Assembly (NCBI GenBank): GCA_964413425.1 | Contig: CAYPST010000011.1 | Coordinates: 1 to 64,000 of the forward strand | From: DATFLS01 sp964413425 | GTDB lineage: Bacteria > Fidelibacterota > JAANXI01 | Reading direction: 5' to 3' | Length of the DNA stretch: 64,000 nt | Shown: piece by piece, positions 7,151 to 16,900 of the stretch | Position numbering within the stretch: the stretch's first letter is position 1 | How the letters are laid out: each line of letters starts with the position of its first letter | Made by a program: the position numbers and the translations under genes | The notes under the pieces: generated by a model | Database searches by the model: none | The model's input: the letters and a program-made list of their open reading frames with translations, nothing else | What the model was told of the DNA's origin: nothing

Positions 7151-9169
7151 TCAGACGCTGTCCATCTCAATGAGCTGCTCCATTCTGACAATGGAACCAT
7201 GCTCTGCTCTCAAAGCTTCCAGCCCGGCGAGCTGCTCATCGTACACCTCGAACAGTCTGGGAGGAGTATTCTGACCTTTTTTATAGGCCTCTTCCTGGAG
7301 GGTAATCCGGTTTAGCAAATTGTCGATATACAATGAAAACTGTTTGTCATATAGTTCTTTGGAATACGATTTCTCAATGTCCTGAAACAGTCGTTTCAAG
7401 TCCGCGTACATCGGAATACAGCCGATAGGTGTTTCGATGGCGTCAGCTTCGCCGTTCACCCGCAATTCCAGCCACTTGAGCCAGACAATGACATCCCGTT
7501 TCTCGCCCAGCAGTGTCTTGCTGTCCCCGCCGCGGGCATCGTGAGCGAGAAAATAATTCAGATTGGCCATCAATGGTTTCTGGGTCAACTTTTCGGAATT
7601 GAAGAACCTGAACTGGGCATCCATATAATGTCCCAGTGGCCCCGGGATAAACGGCTCGTTCGCCCAGGGCTGTCGCCGGATACCGGAGACCCCCACCTCG
7701 GTTGCCGTGGCTTCGGACAGAATGGACGCCCCGAAGACCACCCCATGGTCCGGATTTTTCGCCACCACCACCGGGGGCATGGTATCCGCGTCCCGGCCAC
7801 TATAGGTAATCACTTTGATTTCCACCCCTTCCGGATCCTCGGCCACCGCATAATTATGATTATCAAGCGCGGTACATTCCAGTGTACACCGAGCATTGGG
7901 ATGTGATGGGGGGATGATCGATCGCCCCTTTTCATCAGTCTTGCCCTGCCACCATTCGCCCTGAAAATTCCGTCCTCTTTCGGGCAATTCTTCGCCATGT
8001 CCGACCCAGTGCGGCGTGCCCTGTTCATCGACCAGAACATTGGACCAGATGACCTCCATGCCTTCTTCCCGCAGTGCTTTCATGAGATGAGGATCCCCTT
8101 CCCAATTCACATCTTCAACGATACTGAAGACCCCCTTCTCCGGATTAATGGCGCGCAGTGTTCCGTCCCCGGCGATCCAGAGCTGTGCCAGATCATCCCC
8201 GATGAAATCCGTCCCTGCCATGGCGGTGGTGGTTTTACCACATCCGGAGGGCGCTGCACCGGCAAAATAAGTTTTTCGGCCAGCAGTACCGGTCAAACCG
8301 GTGATAAACATATGTTCCGAAAGTTCTTCTCCCTTTTTGAAATACGTGGCCAGATCAACCGCAAATCGATGATTCCCTTTCTTCAACAGCAGGGTATTTC
8401 CGGCGTATGTGCAAAACATGGAATAGGTGGTTAACCAGCTGCGATCCATGAAGACCCGGGCATTGGGCAGATCTTCGGGACGATTCGGGCCCTGACTGTG
8501 CACGTTGGTCAGCACCACTCCGGTCCGGTCCACTTCGTTATCAAACTGGTAATAGGCATTCCGGTACAGGAGATTCGCGGAATGCATCACATACGCTGAT
8601 GTGGTAATTTCCAGGGCAGGCAGCGCACCCCGGGCGCCAATCGGTCCCCGGCTGAAAAAGCCTACCAGCAGATCCATTCCCCGGGCAATACCGACCATAT
8701 GAGACTTGATGTATTCATACGCCTCATCCCGGAGTGTCTTTCTGGCAAGCACACTGACATCATCGCCTTCATTGACAATGTAAAAAGTCCGGTTGACAAT
8801 GCGTGCCTGTTCCTGGGGCAGGTCGAAGTGAACCGTATGGTTCTCCATCTTCAGAGGGTATTCTTCCTCTCGCTCAAGACTGAGTTCCCTGATTCGCCGG
8901 ACATCGGCCTCCGAACCGGTATTGAAAAATACCGAATCGGGATCAGTCATAGAAACAGCATTGGCAAGCTTCAACAGCACATTGTTACTGTCGATTTCCC
9001 GTAATTTATCAAGTTCCGGAGAGTCGCATTTCTCTTCCAGCACCGCCCGTGCACTATCGATTGTACGAATTTCTCCGATTTCCGTGAGAATATCTCTTCC
9101 TTTTTCTAATTCTAACATACTCCATTCTCCAGGTGTCAGCAGGGGATTGTTGTTCTCCAAAGCACTCAA
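7151..9169 (-). CDS. pckG: Phosphoenolpyruvate carboxykinase (GTP-type)
   Basis: This 672-residue cytosolic enzyme interconverts oxaloacetate plus GTP with phosphoenolpyruvate, CO2 and GDP, the entry step of gluconeogenesis. The nucleotide P-loop APSGCGKTTTAMAG (~res 308-321) contains the hyper-reactive Cys typical of the GTP class. The metal-binding IGDDLAQLW follows, with HSANLLYRNAYYQF upstream and EPFIPGPLGHYMDAQFRFF near residue 515. It is somewhat longer than the usual ~600. ATG 9169 sits only about eight bases past the transcription start predicted from the promoter at 9185-9213. ATG 9118 (MLELEKG), behind GGAG, is a reasonable alternative start. The nearest genes face other ways, so it is likely monocistronic. 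Confidence 0.93.
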   Translation of the reverse strand: MSALENNNPLLTPGEWSMLELEKGRDILTEIGEIRTIDSARAVLEEKCDSPELDKLREIDSNNVLLKLANAVSMTDPDSVFFNTGSEADVRRIRELSLEREEEYPLKMENHTVHFDLPQEQARIVNRTFYIVNEGDDVSVLARKTLRDEAYEYIKSHMVGIARGMDLLVGFFSRGPIGARGALPALEITTSAYVMHSANLLYRNAYYQFDNEVDRTGVVLTNVHSQGPNRPEDLPNARVFMDRSWLTTYSMFCTYAGNTLLLKKGNHRFAVDLATYFKKGEELSEHMFITGLTGTAGRKTYFAGAAPSGCGKTTTAMAGTDFIGDDLAQLWIAGDGTLRAINPEKGVFSIVEDVNWEGDPHLMKALREEGMEVIWSNVLVDEQGTPHWVGHGEELPERGRNFQGEWWQGKTDEKGRSIIPPSHPNARCTLECTALDNHNYAVAEDPEGVEIKVITYSGRDADTMPPVVVAKNPDHGVVFGASILSEATATEVGVSGIRRQPWANEPFIPGPLGHYMDAQFRFFNSEKLTQKPLMANLNYFLAHDARGGDSKTLLGEKRDVIVWLKWLELRVNGEADAIETPIGCIPMYADLKRLFQDIEKSYSKELYDKQFSLYIDNLLNRITLQEEAYKKGQNTPPRLFEVYDEQLAGLEALRAEHGSIVRMEQLIEMDSV

Positions 9170-9184
9170 CTCTCTGAAAAGAAA

Positions 9185-9213
9185 ATTTTACACTAATTTA
9201 CGGATTTATCCAA
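9185..9213 (-). promoter_or_regulatory. Putative sigma-70-like promoter of pckG
   Basis: On the minus strand, TTGGAT (9213-9208), a 17-bp spacer and TAAAAT (9190-9185) match the sigma-70 consensus layout. Transcription would begin near 9178, giving a leader of only about eight bases before ATG 9169, or about 60 before ATG 9118. Confidence 0.45.
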
Positions 9214-9322
9214 GTGAAAATATCCGCCTCCTAATCGGTGTCTGTGCTGGTCATCCTTCCTGCATTTGCACGACACTTCACCGATGCGCCCTGTTGGAGT
9301 GAGTGGGGAAGAATGAATTGAT

Positions 9323-9352
9323 TTGATACAATGACCGATTCCCTCCTATATT
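9323..9352 (+). promoter_or_regulatory. Putative sigma-70-like promoter of the peptidase gene
   Basis: TTGATA (9323-9328), an 18-bp spacer and TATATT (9347-9352) point rightward in the divergent pckG/peptidase intergenic region. They lie about 90 bp upstream of ATG 9445. Confidence 0.45.
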
Positions 9353-9444
9353 TTAACAGATGAACCTGAAGGGATAGTGTGGGTATAATAGGCAGGTCGA
9401 ACATTGGTGATAACCCGATTGATGGCAACTGGTACTTCGCCGGA

Positions 9445-10431
9445 ATGAAAACATACTACCATAGATTGAGTTTTGCCTTACTCTGTCTTGTTCTCTGCAT
9501 CCCATACTCCGTGCAGGGGCAAATAGCCGGCCTCGATACGCTGCACTTTGGCTGGGGATCGATCTGTTTCCAGTCCAGGGAAGAAGCCCTGGCCCGATCC
9601 TCAGCGCAAAAGATTTCGCAGACAATCCGGCATATGGCGGATCAGCTCAACCTGGAGCAGCCCACACAGTTCCAGGTGGTGATTGCCCCTACTCAAAAAG
9701 TGTACCGTACTCTCACCGGTGCGCTGCCTGATTGGTCTGCCGGGGCGACGGATTATCGGCATTCCCGGATCATTCTGAAATCTCCGAAAGCCGGACATAC
9801 CAGCATCTGGGATTACGATGAAACCCTCCGGCACGAGGTTGCGCATATCATTATCGGGCAGAATGTCGACCCGGACAGATTGCCGCGTTGGCTCAACGAG
9901 GGACTCGCTATGCTCATGGCCGGCCAGCAATCACTGCGTCAGACATATATCCTGAGTCAGGGTGCAATGCGTGATCAATTAATTCCGCTCTCCGAAATCG
10001 AGCAAGTCCTCAGCTTTCACCAGTCCGGGGCGAACCTCGCCTATGCCGAAGCGCTTTCCGCCGTCCAGTTCTTCCTGAACGAATTCCCGGATGGTACGCT
10101 CCAGAAGATATTCCGGCGGCTGCGGTCGTCCGATATTTCGTTTGATCAAGCGCTGTGGGATGTCACAGGAGTTTCTCTGTACTATTTTGAAGTATACTGG
10201 AAAGAGCATGTGCATTCAAAATATCAATGGATTATTATGTTGAGTTCAGAAACAACACTCTGGATACTCTTTCCGCTGCTGGCACTTGCTGCTTACCTGA
10301 TGATCCGGTGGCGGAATTCGAAAAAATTACAATCCTGGCAGGAAGAAGAGGACCACAGCGATGCCGGGACTGACTGGGAATACGAGTATATGCCGGATCC
10401 GGACGACGAATGGCGGGGGGAAAAGCATTAA
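9445..10431 (+). CDS. Secreted, membrane-anchored zinc peptidase-like protein (peptidase MA-like)
   Basis: A 328-residue protein. ATG 9445 is chosen because it opens a signal peptide (MKTYYHRLSFALLCLVLC...SVQGQ); the longer frame from 9379 adds an unlikely N-terminus. The central domain carries the zincin motif HEVAHIIIG (~res 131-139) followed by PRWLNEGLAMLM, whose downstream Glu is the usual third zinc ligand of this gluzincin-like family. A transmembrane segment near residues 264-285 (LWILFPLLALAAYLMIRW) is followed by a short, very acidic cytoplasmic tail (EEEDHSDAGTDW). The catalytic domain would therefore face the periplasm. The substrate is unknown. The gene stands alone; 10432-10729 downstream is a non-coding gap before the convergent asparaginase gene in which nothing else was recognised. 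Confidence 0.75.
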   Translation: MKTYYHRLSFALLCLVLCIPYSVQGQIAGLDTLHFGWGSICFQSREEALARSSAQKISQTIRHMADQLNLEQPTQFQVVIAPTQKVYRTLTGALPDWSAGATDYRHSRIILKSPKAGHTSIWDYDETLRHEVAHIIIGQNVDPDRLPRWLNEGLAMLMAGQQSLRQTYILSQGAMRDQLIPLSEIEQVLSFHQSGANLAYAEALSAVQFFLNEFPDGTLQKIFRRLRSSDISFDQALWDVTGVSLYYFEVYWKEHVHSKYQWIIMLSSETTLWILFPLLALAAYLMIRWRNSKKLQSWQEEEDHSDAGTDWEYEYMPDPDDEWRGEKH

Positions 10432-10729
10432 GCCTGGATTCCGCACCGACACCACCACTGATCATTCCCCCGGAATAATGGTATAATGTTGCTCCTTCTT
10501 ATACCAGATACATGGGTATACCACTTGTTTATTTTAATGATGCATCAATAAATGAAATACATATAGTTAAATGTACCGGATTATGCCCCCTGATGATGAA
10601 AACTGCTTATCTCATTTAAACACTGGCCTGCCAAAACATTTCCCGGAATCAGAGAGGTCAGGAAAATGGAGAAATGGGGCACACGGTGGCTTTGTCAAAT
10701 GATGCTATATACTCCGGGCTTCTGCCGGG

Positions 10730-11707
10730 TCATTCCAATATCTCAGCGGTAATATATCCGACATCCAGGCCCCGATGATTCTTTCGGTGGGGCCGGTGGT
10801 AATCAGACAGAGCGGCCAACACTTCCGCCTCAATCCATCCAAGGGAGTCCAGAATGGTCAGCATCATCGGCGCAGTGCCCCGCCAGGCACCATCCAGAGC
10901 CTTCACAGCAATGCCATAGCTTTCTCCGTGATGTCGCACGGTCATCCCGCGGACTCCCTCCGCTCCGATCTTGGAGATGACCGTCCCCGGGCACGCCTCC
11001 ATAATAGCCGTATCAAACCTATTCCTCCCGGCAACCATGTACGGAGAGGCGTTCATCGCATGGAAGATGGCCTCGAGATGTGTATTGCTATTTTCCCCCA
11101 GTTTTTGAAATAAAACAGCTATTTCATGGAGTGTCAGATAATACGTGGGAAGTGAACAGCCGTCTATCCCCGCACGGAAATTAGAACGTCCTGCCAGATC
11201 ACCGATCAGATTTCTAATCTGCTGCTGCAGCGGATGATCCTCCTGAATGTAATTTTCCGGAGGCATCCGTTGATGTTTGGCTGCCAGCAGCATTCCGGCA
11301 TGTTTCCCGGAGCAATTATTATAAATGGGAGTCAATTCTACATCCCTGGCAAGTACAGCATCAGCAGTGGACTCGTCCAGCGGTTTATGGGCGCCGCAGA
11401 GCAGCATTTCCTCGGTCAGCCCGGTACGCTGGAGGAGATTGCGAACTGTGTCAACATGAACCGGTTCCCCGTTATGAGAGCCACACACGACTGCCAATTC
11501 CTCATCGCTCAGGCGATAAACAGCTGCTGCTCCGGAACTCACAACTGACAGTGCCTGGAAAGGTTTCAGCGTCGATCTCGCAAACACATTATACTCCGGA
11601 TGGGTGGTATGCAAAAGTAATTTCCCGGTGCAATCAACTACCGCGGCTTCCCCCGTATGAATACTCTCCACTTCGTTTGCCCGAAAGACTCTGGTAACTA
11701 TGTGCAC
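10730..11707 (-). CDS. L-asparaginase II family protein
   Basis: This 325-residue cytosolic protein belongs to the PF06089-type asparaginases (thermolabile, Rhizobium-like), which hydrolyse L-asparagine to aspartate and ammonia and are unrelated to the AnsA/AnsB fold. Recognisable segments are FARSTLKPFQAL (~res 42-53), VVCGSHNGEPVH, the strongly conserved YNNCSGKHAGML (~res 129-140), GIDGCSLPTYYL and KIGAEGVRGM. The start is GTG at 11707; no strong ribosome-binding site is visible. It follows the PdxJ-like gene by 85 bp on the same strand and may be the last gene of that transcript. Confidence 0.85.
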   Translation of the reverse strand: MHIVTRVFRANEVESIHTGEAAVVDCTGKLLLHTTHPEYNVFARSTLKPFQALSVVSSGAAAVYRLSDEELAVVCGSHNGEPVHVDTVRNLLQRTGLTEEMLLCGAHKPLDESTADAVLARDVELTPIYNNCSGKHAGMLLAAKHQRMPPENYIQEDHPLQQQIRNLIGDLAGRSNFRAGIDGCSLPTYYLTLHEIAVLFQKLGENSNTHLEAIFHAMNASPYMVAGRNRFDTAIMEACPGTVISKIGAEGVRGMTVRHHGESYGIAVKALDGAWRGTAPMMLTILDSLGWIEAEVLAALSDYHRPHRKNHRGLDVGYITAEILE

Positions 11708-11792
11708 AGTTTCACTTTCTTTATTTCAAATTCTACGAGAATAATACAATACTTCAACACCTTAAAAGGAGGGCCAACTTCACAGATCACAG

Positions 11793-12482
11793 CTACTTAA
11801 TTAAAAACATGAGATCCCGGAGGGCATTCTCGAGGCCGATAAACAGCGCTTTCCCCAGTACCCCCCGGTTCACCGCCAGCGTATCAATGGTCTCTAAGTC
11901 TGCCAGCGCCCGAAAATTCCGATAATTTAAACCGCCGCATACTGTCACACCCATTTCGTATTTTGAGGCCACCTGCGCCACCTCGGTGATATCCTCCAGT
12001 GCCTGTAATTGTGTTTCCGGGGTCGCCGCAGTGGTAAACGCAGTACCGTTAATTTCCACCTGGTCAACCCCCAGCTTGTAGGCATTTTTCAGTTGCTTTA
12101 AGTCGCTTTCGATCCGAACAGATATCACCATAGGCCGACCGCGCTTGACTTGCGCGAAGAATCCTTTCATGTCCGGGGCGTTCCGAAAGTCCATACAATA
12201 ATTCTCCTGATATGGATCAATAAACGTTACTTTGCTCGGCGGATACGCCATCAGGGATTCAATGCTTTTTTCATTGATTGGCAGCCGCCAGTTCAGCGGG
12301 ACTGCACTGTTGGATATAATATATTGTACGGTTTTCGTTTGCCCGTCGACGGAGGTCATTCCTAATGCGTCTACGCCTGCTAATTCTGCAATCCCGGCGG
12401 CAGTCACCGGATCCAGCCCCGGGATATGCAGCGTGTTTTGCATTTCTGCAATCCCGTCCAAATTAAATTCGAGGTGTGGCAT
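11793..12482 (-). CDS. PdxJ-fold protein lacking PdxJ catalytic residues
   Basis: A 229-residue TIM-barrel protein that aligns from end to end with pyridoxine 5'-phosphate synthase PdxJ. FNLDGIAEMQN, DPVTAAGIAELAGVDALGM, the QVEINGTAF strand, CGGLNYRNFRAL and RGVLGKALFIGLENAL correspond to PdxJ's NIDHIATLRN, DPVQAAFIAEQAGADGITV, FIEIHTG, AGHGLTYHNVKAI and HAIIGRAVMTGLKDAV. However, the NIDH His is Gly, the HLREDRRH region is SVDGQTK, the Glu of NLEMA is replaced in LNWRLP, and the His of AGHGL is absent. Vitamin B6 synthesis by this protein is therefore unlikely; a different ligand or role is probable. ATG 12482 follows AAAGGAG. It lies 10 bp after the polysaccharide deacetylase gene and is probably co-transcribed with it. 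Confidence 0.65.
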   Translation of the reverse strand: MPHLEFNLDGIAEMQNTLHIPGLDPVTAAGIAELAGVDALGMTSVDGQTKTVQYIISNSAVPLNWRLPINEKSIESLMAYPPSKVTFIDPYQENYCMDFRNAPDMKGFFAQVKRGRPMVISVRIESDLKQLKNAYKLGVDQVEINGTAFTTAATPETQLQALEDITEVAQVASKYEMGVTVCGGLNYRNFRALADLETIDTLAVNRGVLGKALFIGLENALRDLMFLIK

Positions 12483-12492
12483 TGGGGCTCCT

Positions 12493-13635
12493 TTATTCTG
12501 CGAACGCGCTGTTCGTCACGTCTGAGTTGCTTGCTTGATACCGGGGAAACCTGGATTGGCTCACCACTTCCGACATCCGGGCAAATCGTACGCCCTGACT
12601 TTGATAAACAGGGATCTTTGCCTGTAGTACCTCCAATGTCTCCCGGCGGACATGCCCGATTCCGATAGCCATGCCGTGCTGTTTGGCATGATTTACCAAC
12701 TCCTTGAGCTGCAACTGAATATAGGTAGAATCCTCCTGGTTGTCGAGAAATACGGTACGTCGCCCATGCGGAAGTCCGAGCCTGGAAGCCAGCTCATATC
12801 CGACACTCCGGGGTGAAGTATAACTATCCACAAAATACACCCCTCGACCACGGAGTAAGTGTAACACCGTTTGCATTAAATCTGGATTCCGGGTGGCTAA
12901 CGACCCCTGGTGATTATTCAAGCCAGCTGCATTGGGAATCTCTTGAAACGCCCGGTTTAATCTGGTAATGATTTCTCTGGAAGACATATTCTTCCGTAAG
13001 ATAAACGCGCCTTCATCTCCGGCAATATACTCTTCCGGCTCCATTGGCATATGTATCATCGTTTCTACATTGCGGGATGCAGCCATCTTTGCTATCTCTG
13101 CGGAATAGGGCAGACCGGGGATAATCGAGATGGTGATCTCCGTATCCAGATCCATGAAATCAGTAACCAGGCCGTTTTTCACATAGCCAAAATCGTCGAT
13201 GATGATCCCGACCACCGCCTGTTCAGATATGGAAGCGCCGGTTCCCCGCACGACAACTCTTCCCAGTGGCTCTCCATGAAAGTGCAGCCCGTATATCAGC
13301 ACATCATTTCTTTCTAACCGGCCGGCAATGGCAAAATGAAAGCGCAATACTTGTTCTATCTGATCTGTGGTTCTGCCAAAGGAGAGATCGTCGGGATAGA
13401 AAAACACCAATTCCGGGACATCATCCCTGGTGGCCACGACCTGCTGAAAGTGCAAATTCGGATCTGCTCGCATCAGCAGCTTCGGAAGCAACACTCGAAA
13501 TTTATGCCGGGCCTGGTTCATGAGATCCGCTGATGCATTGGACTGGTAACGCAGATTCCAGACGATGATGCCCAGCAGGATGAGTCCTATTCCCAGAAAT
13601 AAAGCCAGCAGCTGCTTTTCATCAGTTCGTCTCAT
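12493..13635 (-). CDS. Divergent polysaccharide deacetylase family protein (YibQ-type)
   Basis: This 380-residue protein has one N-terminal membrane anchor (LLALFLGIGLILLGIIVWNL, ~res 8-27), a ~120-residue extracytoplasmic spacer and then the DUF610/YibQ divergent deacetylase domain. The domain shows VGIIIDDFGY (metal-site Asp pair), VETMIHMPMEPEEY (His ligand), AGLNNHQGSLAT (the NH-GS signature), YFVDSYTSP and MAIGIGHVRRETLEVL. Members are periplasmic and presumed to act on a glycan or peptidoglycan-linked substrate; the activity is largely uncharacterised. It heads a likely two- or three-gene transcript with the PdxJ-like protein and the asparaginase. Confidence 0.75.
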   Translation of the reverse strand: MRRTDEKQLLALFLGIGLILLGIIVWNLRYQSNASADLMNQARHKFRVLLPKLLMRADPNLHFQQVVATRDDVPELVFFYPDDLSFGRTTDQIEQVLRFHFAIAGRLERNDVLIYGLHFHGEPLGRVVVRGTGASISEQAVVGIIIDDFGYVKNGLVTDFMDLDTEITISIIPGLPYSAEIAKMAASRNVETMIHMPMEPEEYIAGDEGAFILRKNMSSREIITRLNRAFQEIPNAAGLNNHQGSLATRNPDLMQTVLHLLRGRGVYFVDSYTSPRSVGYELASRLGLPHGRRTVFLDNQEDSTYIQLQLKELVNHAKQHGMAIGIGHVRRETLEVLQAKIPVYQSQGVRFARMSEVVSQSRFPRYQASNSDVTNSAFAE

Positions 13636-13804
13636 GTGCTATGCATATACCTGTGCATCCGAAGAACACGTTCCGGATAAATTACTCAATATTGGGAGAG
13701 TATAAAATGTTTAATTTACTGAGGGCAGAGACATGGCGCCACATCACACAGCAGTTTCGGCAAGATTCAGGTTCGCCCCCTGCATAAGCACCGAACTTCG
13801 ACCA

Positions 13805-13827
13805 CGAACGACGAGGTTTTTCGTTCG
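13805..13827 (-). terminator. Hairpin downstream of sprA, possible terminator
   Basis: CGAACGA (13805-13811) pairs with TCGTTCG (13821-13827) around a 9-base loop, about 75 bp past the sprA stop. There is no following T-run, so intrinsic termination is only a possibility. Confidence 0.25.
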
Positions 13828-13902
13828 GCAGACATCATTCGTCAAAGAGAATACAATCTGTCCATGCCCCGGTGTGTAAGGGGATTCCGGACTGAATATT
13901 CC

Positions 13903-16900
13903 CTAACCACGAATCTGTATGTTAACGGTTAAACCAAAGTCGCTGAAAGTAGTTGGTTTATCTTCGGAATTCACTCGTTTATTGAACCGCTGGCCATATT
14001 TATAAAAGATTCCCCCGGTCACTCGCTCGGTAAAGGAATAATCGATTTTTGGCTGCAGTTGCCAGCTATATTCTTTGCCCTGGGGTTCGAAACTGCCACC
14101 CGAAAGACTGCGTAACTGCTCGGCATTGCTATAATCAAAGGTAAAGGTAGCAGTGAGATTATTATTCATATTGAGGGATTTAAGAAAAGGGATTGGCAAT
14201 CGCAATCCTCCGCGGTGCTGATAACTGCCTGACAAACTGATATTACTCCGATTGGAAATATCCAGAGAACTCAAGCCGGAATTGTAGCCGGCTGTCACAC
14301 GCTTCGTCGTTCCATAGCTGACCTGGACAGAGATATCATTCACCGTGGTCATTCGAAATCCGATCAGAGGCTGCATGTTCTGCGTGTAGGTGGCAGAGAG
14401 TTGTTCCCCGTCCCGGAAATTGGCCACGTACCGACCCTGATAGCTGTGATTCAGCGAGACGCTCCTGGCAATGCCTTCAAAAATGGAAAGGTGCTCCAAT
14501 CCACCCCACCGAATGCTCCAGCTCGGAATAGGCAGTCCCTTCACTTCCTCCTCTTTCAATTCATATTCTTCCGGTTTGAACTGGAGCAGGAACATATCCC
14601 GATTCGCATTTCTGGTCATCCGGTTGGGAGTAAACAGTCTGGAATTGCCGTAGGAGTAGTTGAAAGTGGCCGAGACATTGCGGGAAAAATTATATCCGGT
14701 TCGCACGGCAAAATCCTGTGAGACATTCACACTTCGATTGCCGGCCAGACCGATATACGCAGAATCAACCGGGATGTCGGCATCCACCACCCATCCCAGG
14801 CGGTATTGTATTCCTGGGGCGCGAACCAGATTTCGGTGCTGCCCGGATCGGCTGTTACTGAACGAAAGGTTGACTGGTTGGAGGTTTTGCAGAAACGTGC
14901 TGAACAACTCTCCCAGATCCGGAGTGCCGGTATCGTCTTCTTCCTGCTGTTCTTTAGTTTCACGGCCTTCTTCGGCACCAGGTCGACCGGGAGGCACATT
15001 CGATGGTTGTCCGGGACGATCTCCCGGACGGGTTTGAGTCCCCCGCTGTCCGGGCCGGGATTGGCCGGTTCCGGCGGATTGCAGCTGCTTCAAATCTATC
15101 ACTGCATTCACGGAGGTTTGCTGGTTATATCCAACGTCCACCCCCCGTTTCTCCTTATTCACACTGTTCTGGTAGTTATAATTCGACTGATACTGCAATG
15201 TCGGCTTCAGCCAGTTGGAGAGCTCCGGGTTGTAAGTCGCGTTGTACCCTTCGTTCACCCCGGTGACGATCCCCGGTTTCTGATACCGAATCATATCCCA
15301 CCGCTGCTCGCCCCGGAATTCCGAGACATTGGAGTCCATCCGTTTATTATAAGAGAAATTCAGGCTCCGGAACGGATTATATCCGGTGGTAAATGTCCGC
15401 TGCAATATCTGATTGTAAGAACGATTCGGTTCTCTGGTTCCTGCGCGATACGCCCTGGACGTCGTGTTCTCCGTCAACAGTCCGGTAATGTTTATTCGGG
15501 TGGGCTTGTAATAAAATCTTGTTTCGCTCAACTGGTCACCAATCAGGGGCACCGGATCCAGGAACTGGAAGATACCAATCCCATTTCCCTGGAGAAACTG
15601 TACATTATAGGCAGCCTGAATCACATTCTTTGAGTTCCGGGAGTACCTTTGGGTTTCATTGCGCAGGTAAGATTCGCTGACATCATAACTGAACCGAATT
15701 GCGTCGACAGTGGATTTGAGCAGCCAATTTTTTGATCGGGTGGTTTTCGACAGCGAGGTACCGTAGGATCGCTGCATGGAATAGGATTCGATTTTCGAAA
15801 TCGTATCTTCCGCGGCCGGTTCCGAAAGGGTTTCATACAGGCGGTCAGTTAACACATCACTCCCGGGGAGGTACTTCGGAATCCGTTGGGATTCGTTGTA
15901 GCGGGCTCTCACAGGAATCCGCAGTCCCCAGGATTCGGGAAAGAACTTGTTTCCATTCAGGGAGACGTTCAAATCCACTGCTTCGGTGTTCATGTCATCG
16001 CCCCACTGATTATCCACCCGATGGAAATCCGCATCCACCCGGCTGGTGTTCACCCGGACACTCATGACATCTGCGAAATCCATCGATGCCTGAGCTCGCA
16101 TGGCCATACCCCCCGAGCGGTTCACGCCGGTCACCCGCAGTTCGTTTACCCAGATATCCCCGGTATAGCTGGGCCACGCATCAAGTTCCCCGTGACTCTC
16201 CCAGGCCCGGTAATCTCGTCCGGTAAAATTCCGGGCGCCGAGTTCCATCCGCTTGATCTTACCAATGGAGGGATTGCCGTGTACCACCAGTTCAATATTA
16301 TTCTCCGACGTGGTATCTGCAAATACTGTGGTATTCCGGTGGAAGTAGATACGTCCCCGGGGATTTCGTTGCGGAAACGGGCTGCCGGAGGACACAGCCA
16401 GACTATCCACCGCCTTTAACTGGGCAAGGAAATCCAGATCCAGTTCCATCTGCTGCCACCCGGGATCCAGTTGGGTTCGGTATTCATAGTAATTTTCATC
16501 GTCCCGCCCCAGCCGGAAGAAAAATTCCAGATGCTCGCTGGGAGGATTAATCTTGTCTCCGTGAATGAACAATCGGAGAAATTGATAATTCACCAGATTC
16601 AAATCCTGACTCTGGTGCAATACCCTGACTGCCCGACCCTGAGACCACTGCCGAAGGTTGGATAACCTCAATACCAGGGATTGCTCTTTGGAAGTAATTC
16701 CATAGACCCGGTCTTCCACACCTCGCACTCCTTCCGGAGGGCTGTAAATAGCATTATTATCCTCATTATTCACTACCGACACCGTAAAACTGCTATCGTT
16801 CTGAGTGGTATCACCCGGAATAATCACGTTTTCGACACTCGATTCCAGCCATTCATTGCCGACAATCTCAATTTTCGCAATGCTGACCGTGTCTTCATTC

